Assembly (NCBI GenBank): GCA_963590405.1
Contig: CAVAPE010000001.1
Span: 40,509 to 104,508, forward strand
Direction of reading: 5' to 3'
Length of the DNA stretch: 64,000 nt
Origin: Limisoma sp963590405
Lineage (GTDB): Bacteria > Bacteroidota > Bacteroidia > Bacteroidales > Muribaculaceae
A program made the translations under genes and the position numbers. The first letter of the stretch is position 1. Each line of letters opens with the position of its first letter. This document shows positions 22,822-31,760 of the stretch, one piece after another. Below the pieces are notes generated by a model. The model worked only from the letters and a program-made list of their open reading frames with translations. It did no database searches and had not been told where the DNA came from.

Positions 22822-24378
22822 ATGAAAAAGTGTAGATTCATGCTCGCAGCGGTTGCAACAATGTCATTGATGATGGCATCATGTTCCAACGACGATCCGA
22901 AACCGGACAATCCTGTTACGCCAACCGACGAAACATTCGAAGCCCTGAAACAGTCTTCAATCAACGAATTTCTCGATTTTGCCAAGGTGCCTCGTCTGGG
23001 TTATCATCTCGAGAAAGCCAAGGCATATCTCAAGTCGTGGGCTGAGAAGCACGGCTATCCTTGTTATACCGACGACTTCGACAACGTTTGGATTGACGTG
23101 CCTGCCAACAACGAGGCTATGGCAAACTATCCGAAAGTGATACTCCAGGGACACACCGACATGATTTGCGCATCGAAGTCGGGCGAGTCCTACGACTACG
23201 AGAACGAGGTGGGCGAACCCTACTACGACGGCGACCTCCTGAAAGGCCGTAAAATCAACCTCGGCTCTGACGACGGCATCGGTGTGGGCATTGCCCTTGC
23301 CATCGCAAATTCCAACATTGCTCACGGCCCTCTGCGTCTGCTCTTCACTGCCAACGAGGACTACGATATGTCGGGCGCTATCAACCTCGACCCGTCGGTG
23401 CTCGATGCAAATTATATGATTAATATCGACGAGGAAGAGACTGGAAAGATTTCTGTGGGATGCCTCGGTAGTTATTCCATTGAATTTTCGAAGGATTACA
23501 CCCAAGTTGCTCCGTCGTCGGATGCTGTAGTCATTGCGGTTGACGTGGCTGGTCTTCGCGGCGGTCACAGTGGCGTGATGATTGGCGAGCACCGTCTTAG
23601 CGCAACAACTGTTACGGCGTCAATTATCAACGATGCAGTTATTCCTGCTGGTGGCAATATCCTCGCCATCGATTGCGGTCATGCAGTCAATGCCATAGCC
23701 ATCTATTCGGAAATTCAGTTTGTGGTGCCGTCGAGCAAATCGGCTGAGTGCAAGGATGCTATAAATAAGATTATGGCTTCCTATGTTGCTGAATATCCCG
23801 ACGAGACCGAATTCCGCTATGACGTGTTTGAGCGCGCGATTACCAGCGAGGACACATTCTACCCTCAGCAACTCAACTCCGACCTCAAGGCATTCTTTGA
23901 AACGGTGAAACAGGGCGTGATTGAACAGGAAGGCAACCTTCCAACAAAGTCGAACAACATCGGCGTGTTCTTCACCGTCGGCAAGTCACTGATTATCGAC
24001 GACATGTTCCGCTCTTACAGTAGCGAATGGGTGGAATCCGAAAAAGATCGTTTGATTGGCGAAGGCGAGAAAATCGGATTTGAATGTTTGGTTTCAGGAT
24101 ATGTGCCAACGTGGGACACTCCAGGCGTAAGTCCACTGAAGGACATGATGTTCAAATACTATTCAGAAGCCACTCCGGCTGCGTTTACCGACAAGGCTAA
24201 AGGCGGTTTGGAATGTGCATACTTTGTGCTCAAAAATCCTAATCTCTATGCAGTGTCGGTTGGTCCGCAACTCGACGGTGCACATACAATCGACGAGGCA
24301 GTGCACGTGAGCACAATCACTCCTCTGCTCAAGGCGATTGTCAACACCTTGCAACACATCAACGAATTGGGAAAATAA
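22822..24378 (+). CDS. PepD-like aminoacyl-histidine dipeptidase (M20C) with lipoprotein signal
   Basis: Zinc dipeptidase of 518 residues from the ATG at 22822. This start gives MKKCRFMLAAVATMSLMMASC, a lipoprotein signal with C21 as the lipidated cysteine; starts at 22801 (ATG) or 22783 (TTG) would only extend the signal. Family motifs: LQGHTDMICAS (zinc histidine plus catalytic aspartate), NLGSDDGIGVGIALA (bridging aspartate), GLRGGHSGVMIG, and AHTIDEAVHV near the C-terminus (zinc histidine). The usual glutamate pair of DEEAGMTGA reads NEDYDMSGA here, so one acidic position is aspartate. Classical PepD is cytoplasmic; this copy should be exported and membrane-anchored, probably for peptide scavenging. 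Confidence 0.85.
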   Translation: MKKCRFMLAAVATMSLMMASCSNDDPKPDNPVTPTDETFEALKQSSINEFLDFAKVPRLGYHLEKAKAYLKSWAEKHGYPCYTDDFDNVWIDVPANNEAMANYPKVILQGHTDMICASKSGESYDYENEVGEPYYDGDLLKGRKINLGSDDGIGVGIALAIANSNIAHGPLRLLFTANEDYDMSGAINLDPSVLDANYMINIDEEETGKISVGCLGSYSIEFSKDYTQVAPSSDAVVIAVDVAGLRGGHSGVMIGEHRLSATTVTASIINDAVIPAGGNILAIDCGHAVNAIAIYSEIQFVVPSSKSAECKDAINKIMASYVAEYPDETEFRYDVFERAITSEDTFYPQQLNSDLKAFFETVKQGVIEQEGNLPTKSNNIGVFFTVGKSLIIDDMFRSYSSEWVESEKDRLIGEGEKIGFECLVSGYVPTWDTPGVSPLKDMMFKYYSEATPAAFTDKAKGGLECAYFVLKNPNLYAVSVGPQLDGAHTIDEAVHVSTITPLLKAIVNTLQHINELGK

Positions 24379-24401
24379 GTTCTTGAAAAGGCAAACAACG
24401 G

Positions 24402-24433
24402 AAGTGGTGCTGAGAAATCGGCACCACTTTTTA
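24402..24433 (+). terminator. Terminator of the PepD-like gene
   Basis: 9-bp stem AAGTGGTGC/GCACCACTT (24402-24429) followed by TTTATTTT. It abuts the stop codon of the convergent permease gene. Confidence 0.8.
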
Positions 24434-25231
24434 TTTTCTGATGCGCTTGATGAGGCGGGCGATGCCGTAGGCGGCAATCAGCGTGAGCACCACCGTAGCC
24501 GAGGCAGGAATATTGCTGGCGTAGGCTATCATCAGTCCAGCCATAGAGCAAACCACACTGATGGCGGCAGCGAGTAGGGTCATAGGTCGCAGGCGGTTGG
24601 TGAACACCTCCGCCGTCATCTGCGGCATGGCAAATAGCGACATCAGTAGCATTATTCCTATCAGTTTGAGCGTGAGAACTATACATATAGCCACAAGCAC
24701 CGTCATCAATCCGTTAATCCACGCCACAGGCATACCGATGGTGCGCGCATAGTCGGAGTCGAAGGCGCAAGCCACGATGGGGCGGTAGAGCAGCGACGCA
24801 ATGACGAGCAGCGCCACAAGGAACGCCGCGAAGAGGAGTAGGTCGGAGTGCGTGATAGTCAGGATGTTGCCGAATAGGAACGACTGCAGTTCCGGCACAT
24901 ATCCCGGAGTGAGAAACACAAACAGGATGCCAAGCGCCATGCCAAGTGCCCAAACCACCGAGATGGCAGAGTCCTCGCGCACCCGTTGGCGTGTGGATAG
25001 CCACTCCACGCCCACCGCCGAGGCAACGGCAAACGCCCCTGCCGTGAGTATCGGGCTCACGCCCAGGAAGTAGCCAAGGCCCAAGCCGCCGAACGAGGCG
25101 TGGGTGACGCCGCCAGCCACAAACATCATGCGGCGCGCCACCACATAGGTGCCCACCAGCGCCGAGGCGATGCTCACGAGCAGCAGCCCTACGATGGCGT
25201 TCTGGAAAAATGTATATTCAAAAATCTCCAT
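24431..25231 (-). CDS. Metal ABC transporter permease (ZnuB/MntB type)
   Basis: ABC-3 family membrane subunit, 266 residues with about eight transmembrane helices, likely part of a zinc or manganese importer. Typical features are VTHASFGGLGLGYFLG (about 43-58), VAVGVEW-type and IGIMLLMSLFAMPQMTAE (about 195-212), the cytoplasmic coupling region of this family. No ATPase or solute-binding protein gene lies nearby, so its partners must be encoded elsewhere. It is the last gene of the porX-aroA-hypothetical operon, 4 bp after the small Cys-rich protein gene. Confidence 0.9.
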   Translation of the reverse strand: MEIFEYTFFQNAIVGLLLVSIASALVGTYVVARRMMFVAGGVTHASFGGLGLGYFLGVSPILTAGAFAVASAVGVEWLSTRQRVREDSAISVVWALGMALGILFVFLTPGYVPELQSFLFGNILTITHSDLLLFAAFLVALLVIASLLYRPIVACAFDSDYARTIGMPVAWINGLMTVLVAICIVLTLKLIGIMLLMSLFAMPQMTAEVFTNRLRPMTLLAAAISVVCSMAGLMIAYASNIPASATVVLTLIAAYGIARLIKRIRK

Positions 25232-25235
25232 AAGT

Positions 25236-25655
25236 CTAATTTTTAGCCCTGCGCTCGCGCTCCTCGCTCACGAGCATCAGCAGTTCGTCCTTTACGCACG
25301 ACGGCATCTCAATGCCGCGCAGTTGCAGCGACCGCGCCCAGCCGGCAATGTCGTCGGGTAGCAGGGTGAGGAGTACGTCGCGAAACTCCTCAATCTGTGC
25401 GTCCTCGTAGGCATCGGCAGCGATGCCGCGGTAGCGGTCGAGTTCCTCGTCGTCGTAGTAGATAACCTCCGTCGTCATTGCCGCCAGTGAGTCCTTCTCG
25501 CAGGTGATGTGCATGCCGCAGCACCCCTCCTGAGCGACGGCCTCTTCCTCCTGCGCCGCCGCTTCCGGGTGGCGCTTCTCGTCGATGCGGTGGAAGATGT
25601 AGAGGATAGCGCCGACCCCCACGGTTATAGCCAATATGATAAGTGCCGGTGTCAT
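25236..25655 (-). CDS. Hypothetical membrane-anchored protein with CCGMHxxC motif
   Basis: The 139-residue protein is not assigned to a named family. Visible: an N-terminal transmembrane helix (ALIILAITVGVGAILYIF), an acidic Ala/Glu linker (about 31-42), a cysteine/histidine cluster GCCGMHITCEK (about 44-54), and a helical C-terminal domain (YRGIAADAYEDAQIEEFRDV, ending SEERERRAKN). The cluster could bind a metal or Fe-S, and the next gene encodes a metal permease, but a functional link is only inferred. It overlaps aroA by 4 bp and precedes the permease by 4 bp. Confidence 0.75.
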   Translation of the reverse strand: MTPALIILAITVGVGAILYIFHRIDEKRHPEAAAQEEEAVAQEGCCGMHITCEKDSLAAMTTEVIYYDDEELDRYRGIAADAYEDAQIEEFRDVLLTLLPDDIAGWARSLQLRGIEMPSCVKDELLMLVSEERERRAKN

Positions 25656-26905
25656 TTCGCTTGTTTGAGTTTAAAGCCCACCTGTTCAAGATGTTGCCAA
25701 TAGTCGGGATAGGATTTTGACACCACCCCCGCGTCGAGTATTTCGAGCCCCGGTACAAGTACGGCGGCAGGCGCAAAGGCCATAGCCATGCGGTGGTCGT
25801 CGTAGGTGAGTATCTGCGGATGCTTGGCGGCTTCGATGCGGCTACCGTCCCACTTCAGCGCACTGTCGCCAATCACCTCAATGGCGTAGCCCAGGGTGGC
25901 GAGTTGGGCACGCAGAGCCTCCAATCGGTCGGTCTCCTTGATGCGCAGGGTGGCAAGTCCGTCGATGCGGAACGGTATGCCCATGAGACACGCCGTCACC
26001 ACGATGGTTTGCGCTATGTCCGGCTGGCTCGACAGGTCGAGCGCGAGATTTTCGGTGATGCTATCGGGCGAATGCTTCAACTCCACGCCCTCGTCGGTGT
26101 AGACCGTCTCCACGCCGAAGTTGCGGAAATAGTCTGCAATGCGGCTGTCGCCCTGCAGACTGTTGGCTGTCAACCCTTTAAGGGTAATCTTCAACTCAGG
26201 ACAGAGAGCCTTGATTTCGTACCAATAACTTGCTGCCGACCAGTCACTTTCCACCGTCAGCGCATTCGCCTTGTAAGGCTTCGCGGCTATCGTGATTTCA
26301 GCCTCGCCGACAGTGACCTCAGCGCCGAAATGGCGCATCAACGCAGCCGTCATCTCCACGTAGGGGCGCGATGTAAGTCCGCCCTCAATCTCAATGGTCA
26401 ATCCGCTTTTCATCATCGGGGCAACCATCATCATCGCCGACACATATTGCGAACTCACGTTGCCGCGCATCCGCAACGCCGACTGTGCCTTCAAGTGGCG
26501 GCCGTCGATGCCCAGCGGAGGAAAGCCCTCCTCGCTGAGATAGTCAATCTCCGCGCCGCAGTGGCGCAGAGCCTCCACGAGTTCGCCGATGGGGCGGCGG
26601 CGCATGCGCGGCGAGCCGTCGAGGGTCACTGCGCGCCACGGCTGCATGGCGAAATAGGCTGTGAGAAAGCGCATTGCCGTGCCCGCCGCGCCGATGTTTA
26701 CAGTCTGAGCGTGGGGCGATGCAAGGGCTTTGCGCATAGCATCAGTGTCGTCGCAGACGGCAACGTTGTCGATGGTGCATCCTTCTGCCAATGCACTGAT
26801 TATCAGTGCGCGATTGCTGATGCTCTTCGATGCCGGCAGACAGATGGTCTGCGCTTCGCCCGATGCCGTGGGCGCCTTTTCGATGATATAGTTGAATTTG
26901 TCCAT
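25652..26905 (-). CDS. aroA: 3-phosphoshikimate 1-carboxyvinyltransferase (EPSP synthase)
   Basis: Sixth step of the shikimate pathway: transfers enolpyruvate from PEP to shikimate-3-phosphate. The 417-residue protein has LPASKSISNRALIISAL (about 23-39), NIGAAGTAMRFLTAYF (the NxGTA(M/T)R motif), GSPRMRRRPIGELVEALR, VSSQYVSAMMM, TDRLEALRAQL and TYDDHRMAMAFA, all canonical. Its operon position between porX (9-bp gap) and a small membrane protein gene is functionally unrelated. Confidence 0.97.
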   Translation of the reverse strand: MDKFNYIIEKAPTASGEAQTICLPASKSISNRALIISALAEGCTIDNVAVCDDTDAMRKALASPHAQTVNIGAAGTAMRFLTAYFAMQPWRAVTLDGSPRMRRRPIGELVEALRHCGAEIDYLSEEGFPPLGIDGRHLKAQSALRMRGNVSSQYVSAMMMVAPMMKSGLTIEIEGGLTSRPYVEMTAALMRHFGAEVTVGEAEITIAAKPYKANALTVESDWSAASYWYEIKALCPELKITLKGLTANSLQGDSRIADYFRNFGVETVYTDEGVELKHSPDSITENLALDLSSQPDIAQTIVVTACLMGIPFRIDGLATLRIKETDRLEALRAQLATLGYAIEVIGDSALKWDGSRIEAAKHPQILTYDDHRMAMAFAPAAVLVPGLEILDAGVVSKSYPDYWQHLEQVGFKLKQAK

Positions 26906-26914
26906 TGCTATTCG

Positions 26915-28459
26915 TTATTTGGGTTGCATCGTGATTATAGGCACGAGCATTTCCTCCAGTGATATGCCTCCGTGCTGGAACGTTTCCTTGTAGTACTGCA
27001 CGTAGTAGTTGAAATTGTTGGGGTAAGCGAAGAAATCGTGGTTCATCGCGAAGATATACGTCGTGGAGAGGTTTGGCGCAGGCAGTCCGTAGCGCTCTGG
27101 GCGCTTGATTTCGTACACCTGCCGCTCGTTGTAGCCAAGGTTTTTGCCCAACTTGTAGCGCAGATTAGAGTTAGTGGCTTTGTCGCCAACCACCTTTATC
27201 GGGTTGTCCACGCGGATTGTGCCGTGGTCGGTTGTGAGCACCACGCGCGCGCCGCTCTCGGCGATGCGTTTCAGCAACTCGCTTGCCGAAGAGTGGCGGA
27301 ACCACGACTCCGTGAGCGAGCGGTAGGCGGCGTTGTTTGATGCCAGTTCGCGTATCATCTTCGACTCCGTGCGCGCATGCGACAGCATATCTATGAAGTT
27401 GAACACTATGACGTTGAGGTCGTAGTTACGGAAATTCGAGAAATTCTGCAACAGGCGTTCGCCGTACTGCGTTTCGTAGATTTTGTTGTAGGAAAATTTG
27501 TAGTGCTTGCGGTAGCGGTCCAGTTGCGTCTGTATGAGCGGCGACTCGTTGAGGTTTTTGCCCTCCTCGGAGTCCTCGTCGACCCAAAATTGCGGGAACA
27601 TCTTCTCAATCTGCACTGGCATCAGCCCAGAGAAGATGGCGTTGCGCGCATATTGCGTAGCCGTGGGCAGGATGGTGGTGTAGAGATCCTCCTCGATGTT
27701 GAAATATTCCGAAAGGATAGGTTTGATGATGCGCCATTGGTCAAGGCGGAAGTTGTCGATAAGGATGAAAAACACCTTTTCGCCAGCGTCGAGCAGCGGA
27801 AACACCTTCGTCTTGAAGATTTCGTTGCTCATCAGCGGATGCTCGCCGCCGTTGACCCAACCCTCATAGTTGCGCTTCACAAATTTGGCAAATTCCGCAT
27901 TCGCCTCGTTCTTCTGCATGCGCAGCAATTCGTCCATGTTGGTCTCCGTTTGCGACAGTTCCATCTCCCAAAACACCAGTTTGCGGTAGAGTTCATACCA
28001 GTCCTCGATTTTGTCCGAGTCGCTGATTTGCTGCGAGATGCGGCGGAACTCCTGCTGATAGTCGTTGGTGGCTTTTTCCGACACCAGTCGACCCGAATGC
28101 AGGTTTTTCTTCAGCGACATGAGTATCTGGTTTGGGTTGACCGGCTTGATGAGGTAGTCGGCAATCTTGTTGCCGATGGCCTGGTTCATGATGTTTTCCT
28201 CCTCGCTTTTGGTAATCATAATTACCGGCACATCGGGCTGTATCTGCTTGATGCGCTGCAGAGTTTCCAGTCCGCTGATGCCCGGCATGTTCTCGTCGAG
28301 GATAATCAGGTCGAAAGGCGTTGCCTCCACTTGGTCGAGGGCGTCGGCGCCGTTGTTGACCGTAGCCACGTCGTAGCCCTTCATCTTCAGAAACATGATG
28401 TGGGGCTTCAGCAAGTCGATTTCGTCGTCTGCCCAAAGTATTTTGCCGTTATTTTCCAT
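26915..28459 (-). CDS. porX: PorX-type response regulator with PglZ domain
   Basis: The 514-residue protein has an N-terminal receiver domain (1-120) with phospho-acceptor D55 (LIILDENMPG) and K105 (YLIKPVNP), then a helical linker and a large PglZ/alkaline-phosphatase-like domain (about 200-514, with FFILIDNFRLDQWRIIKPIL and VVLTTDHGTIRVDNP). This architecture defines PorX, which works with the PorY kinase to control T9SS gene expression and also hydrolyses oligonucleotides in characterised members. Metal-ligand residues of the phosphatase core (D, T, DH) appear intact. It heads a four-gene operon. TAATTTTG (minus, 28500-28507) is a possible -7 box. No porY is in the window. Confidence 0.93.
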   Translation of the reverse strand: MENNGKILWADDEIDLLKPHIMFLKMKGYDVATVNNGADALDQVEATPFDLIILDENMPGISGLETLQRIKQIQPDVPVIMITKSEEENIMNQAIGNKIADYLIKPVNPNQILMSLKKNLHSGRLVSEKATNDYQQEFRRISQQISDSDKIEDWYELYRKLVFWEMELSQTETNMDELLRMQKNEANAEFAKFVKRNYEGWVNGGEHPLMSNEIFKTKVFPLLDAGEKVFFILIDNFRLDQWRIIKPILSEYFNIEEDLYTTILPTATQYARNAIFSGLMPVQIEKMFPQFWVDEDSEEGKNLNESPLIQTQLDRYRKHYKFSYNKIYETQYGERLLQNFSNFRNYDLNVIVFNFIDMLSHARTESKMIRELASNNAAYRSLTESWFRHSSASELLKRIAESGARVVLTTDHGTIRVDNPIKVVGDKATNSNLRYKLGKNLGYNERQVYEIKRPERYGLPAPNLSTTYIFAMNHDFFAYPNNFNYYVQYYKETFQHGGISLEEMLVPIITMQPK

Positions 28460-28563
28460 AATCCGTTGTCGCAGTTTCGGCCATTAAGCCATTAATATGC
28501 AAAATTAATGATTTTTGCGTATGCCTACATTGAATTAATGTTAACGGCTGACATTGGCGGCTA

Positions 28564-31473
28564 TTACAACCGCTGGAGGAACTCCACGAGGTTGACGTCG
28601 CGGCTGAGGTCCATCTTCTTGCGCAAGCGGTAGCGCGCCATCTCCACGCTGCGGTACGACATGTTGAGCAACGGCGCTATCTCCTTCGAACTCAGACCCA
28701 TCTTCAGGTATGCGCAAAGCCGCTGGTCGTTGACGTTGAGTTGCGGGAAGTGCTCGGTGAGCCGCTTGAGGTAGTTCTCGTAGACCACATCAAAATTCTG
28801 CGCAAACTTGTGCCAGTCGTCATCGTGCGAGATGTTCTCCTTGATGAGTTTCTGAATCTTAGCCAACTGCTTGTCGGCGTTCTGCGAAATTGTCTCGTCG
28901 CTCTCCTGCAACTTGCTGATTTGGTTGGAGATGTCGATGAGTATCTCGTTTTTACGCATCACGTTCATCGTGGCGTTCGACAGTTCCTGCGACTTGTGGC
29001 GCACGTCGTGCTCCAACTGAGTGCTCTTCAGTCGTGAAATCTCGTTTTCGCGGCGCAACGACTCCTCTTCAGCCTTGCGCTTGTATTCGAGCATCTCTTT
29101 CTCCTTGCGCTTGGCAACGAGGATGGCAGTTTTGCGCGCCTTCTTTTTGACATAGCCATAGAGGAAATATGCGCCCGCCACAATTAGAATCATGTAGAGC
29201 GCAATGGCCCACGTGCTGCGGTACCACGGCGGAGCGACGGTAAATTTAAAGGAGTATTCCGAACTGCTATCGTCGTAGCGGTTGAACGAGCGGATGTGGA
29301 GGGTGTACGTTCCCTCGTGCAACTGCGTGTATTCCTTGGAGTTGGCGGCAGTGTAGGCGCTCCATTTGGAGTCGTAGTTTTCAAGATAGTAACTGTAGAG
29401 CACTGCGCCGTCCTCTCGGAACTCAGGGCAGATGAACTCGAAACGCAGCGAGTTGAGGCTGTATGGGATTTCGAGTACATTGTTGTGGAGCGCGCCGCCA
29501 GCGGTGTAGATGAGCGAGTCGGGGTTGGTGGCGTAGATGTTGCTCACAAAGAGTTTGCTCTTCCAGTCCACGCGGTGCTCGCGGTCCACGTCGATGGCAT
29601 AGAAGCCGTCCTCGTTGGTCACGATGAGTTTGCGTGGAGAGATGAAGTTGAAATGCTCGAAGCCCACTATTAGTTTGTCGAGCAGTGGTTTATAGGTTAT
29701 CGAGTCGATGCTGTAAGTGCCTGTGGCGTTGTAGAACGCCGCACAGATGTATTTTCCCGACACTCCCCACACGTCGTTGGCAGGCGACTGGTAGAGGCGC
29801 ACCGAGGTGTGCAGACCGAAGATGCTGTTGAACTTGTCGTCAGGCACCATACGGTCGGTGTGGCTGTTGTAGCGGTAAAATCCTCCTTCGGTCGAGAATG
29901 CCAGTTCGTCGTTGATTTTATAGAGCGTGTTGTTGCGGTCGGTGGGGAAGCCCTTGGTGTGGTTGTAGAGGCTCACCTTGTCAAACTTTGTGAGCGTTTT
30001 GTTGAGATGCAACTTGTAGATACCTTTCATCCAGTGGCTTATCCAAATATTGCCAAACTCGTCCTCAATGATGTGTCCGCCAGCCTCGTTGTAGCCAGCC
30101 ACGCGGTTGCTCATCACCCAGCGGTTGCCCTGACGGCGCAGGAGGAAGAAACTTTCGTAGGTCGATGCCAGCGCGAAGCCCGGATGCTTGCGCAGCGGCA
30201 CTACAGCCCATGTGCCCGGCACGCCCTCAATCTGTACAGGCTTGCCGCCTTCGAGTTGGTAGAGACCGAGGTCGCAACTCACGAGTACGTCGTTGGCGAT
30301 GGTGTCGATGCTCCACACTTGGCTCTTCAGCAGCGACACGGGGCGTACTGGTTCGGCGGCTGCCGAGAGGGGATAGCCTGTGGCGTAAAGTCCTTGGTTG
30401 GTGCCCATTAGCAGGGTGTTGCCGAGAAGTAGCGAGGCATAGCCAGCACCGTAGATGTTCGACGAGCCGAACACCGACGACACGGGCGAGTTGTAGAGCA
30501 CATAGTCGATGCCGTTGTCAAGCCCCAGCCAGATGTTATCCATGCGGTCGAAGTCGATGCTCAACACCGTGTTGTTCTGCAACCCCGTCGACATATTGAC
30601 GAAGGTGTTGCTGCCGTTTGTTATGTCCTTGATTATTATGCCGTTGTTCACTGTGCCAAACACCAATTCGCGCTCGTTGGTGGCAGCGCAAAACACTTGG
30701 TTGGCTTTCAGGAACGGGTCGATGTCCATTGCGAAAGGCTTGATTGATGCACCATCGTAAATAAATACGCCGTTGAACTCCGTGACAATCAGCACGTTAC
30801 CCTTTTGATAAGGCAAAAGGGCGCAGATGCGCATGCCTTTAATCATCTCGTTGCCAACCACATAGTTGAAGTTTCTGCCGTTGAGCAGACAGATGCCGCC
30901 CTCCTTCGATGCAATATAGAGGCGGCCGCGGATAAGCGCCGAAGTGGTGATTTTATATTTATAAGGTATAGTTTCTGATTTTCTGCCGTCGAAACGCAGC
31001 AACTTGAAGTCGCTCTGAAACCAGATGTACTTGCCCGATTTGTGGATGTTCCACACCTCCGTGAAATGGCGGTCGGCTGCTGGGAGCGTAGGCATCAGGC
31101 TCTTGTAGACGAAACTGCCGCGGTTGGGGTCGTTGTAGTAGTAGCCGAACTCCTCCGAGCCGCCGGCGTAGATGCGCGAAGTGGTCTCGTCGTAGAGTAG
31201 CGAGCGCACCGACGTGTAGTTGCCGTTGGGGCAGAGTGTCCAGTTTTTGCTGTCGTAGATGAGCAAGCCCGAGTTGTTGGCAAAGAGCATACGCCCGTAG
31301 TTGTCCTGACGGATGTCCCAGTTTTGGGTGCCACCTTTATATACGGAACGGGTGTAGTTTCTCACCAGCGGATAACTCGCCACGGCGGTTGCCGGCAAAA
31401 CCATTGCCGCCACCACGAGTGCGAGCACAGCCATCAGACTGCTCAATTTGATGTTTTCAACACTAATTTTCAT
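28564..31473 (-). CDS. Propeller/Y_Y_Y-domain membrane regulator with LuxR-type HTH
   Basis: One-component membrane regulator of 969 residues. Signal peptide or N-terminal helix (about 10-33); two-component-regulator-type beta-propeller repeats (about 45-650, e.g. WDIRQDNYGRMLFANNSGLLI, IWISHWMKGIYKLH); a Y_Y_Y domain (about 660-745, YSYYLENYDSKWSAYTA); a transmembrane helix (about 755-776); a coiled coil (about 777-860); and a C-terminal LuxR-like HTH (about 912-969, YLKMGLSSKEIAPLLNMSYR). Hybrid two-component sensors of PULs share the sensor half, but this protein has no kinase or receiver. It is divergent from the susC operon, which makes it the likely glycan-responsive regulator of that locus. 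Confidence 0.88.
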   Translation of the reverse strand: MKISVENIKLSSLMAVLALVVAAMVLPATAVASYPLVRNYTRSVYKGGTQNWDIRQDNYGRMLFANNSGLLIYDSKNWTLCPNGNYTSVRSLLYDETTSRIYAGGSEEFGYYYNDPNRGSFVYKSLMPTLPAADRHFTEVWNIHKSGKYIWFQSDFKLLRFDGRKSETIPYKYKITTSALIRGRLYIASKEGGICLLNGRNFNYVVGNEMIKGMRICALLPYQKGNVLIVTEFNGVFIYDGASIKPFAMDIDPFLKANQVFCAATNERELVFGTVNNGIIIKDITNGSNTFVNMSTGLQNNTVLSIDFDRMDNIWLGLDNGIDYVLYNSPVSSVFGSSNIYGAGYASLLLGNTLLMGTNQGLYATGYPLSAAAEPVRPVSLLKSQVWSIDTIANDVLVSCDLGLYQLEGGKPVQIEGVPGTWAVVPLRKHPGFALASTYESFFLLRRQGNRWVMSNRVAGYNEAGGHIIEDEFGNIWISHWMKGIYKLHLNKTLTKFDKVSLYNHTKGFPTDRNNTLYKINDELAFSTEGGFYRYNSHTDRMVPDDKFNSIFGLHTSVRLYQSPANDVWGVSGKYICAAFYNATGTYSIDSITYKPLLDKLIVGFEHFNFISPRKLIVTNEDGFYAIDVDREHRVDWKSKLFVSNIYATNPDSLIYTAGGALHNNVLEIPYSLNSLRFEFICPEFREDGAVLYSYYLENYDSKWSAYTAANSKEYTQLHEGTYTLHIRSFNRYDDSSSEYSFKFTVAPPWYRSTWAIALYMILIVAGAYFLYGYVKKKARKTAILVAKRKEKEMLEYKRKAEEESLRRENEISRLKSTQLEHDVRHKSQELSNATMNVMRKNEILIDISNQISKLQESDETISQNADKQLAKIQKLIKENISHDDDWHKFAQNFDVVYENYLKRLTEHFPQLNVNDQRLCAYLKMGLSSKEIAPLLNMSYRSVEMARYRLRKKMDLSRDVNLVEFLQRL

Positions 31474-31656
31474 AATCGGCTAAAAACTTACTTTGTATGT
31501 GCAAAAATGTGAAAATTTTCATTGTTGAGTATAGTCCGAAAATATGTTATACAACATGTTTTTTACAACGCATTGATAATCAATACCTAAAAATTTGCAA
31601 ATATACGCTTGTAGGGGTGCTTGTAGGGTAATGTTGAGTTTTTTGTGAGTGTTTTT

Positions 31657-31689
31657 TTGCAATTATTCCATCAATAGCCAATAAATTTG
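31657..31689 (+). promoter_or_regulatory. Promoter of the beta-glucan PUL (susC)
   Basis: TTTG (31657-31660), 21-bp spacer, TAAATTTG (31682-31689); leader of about 65 nt to susC. It lies in the 287-bp divergent region between regulator and susC, which is AT-rich and otherwise shows no gene. Confidence 0.75.
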
Positions 31690-31760
31690 CAATGTCAAAC
31701 CTGACAAAAACAAATTTTTTTAACTGACTGGATTATTCATTAAAATTTTATACCAATCTT

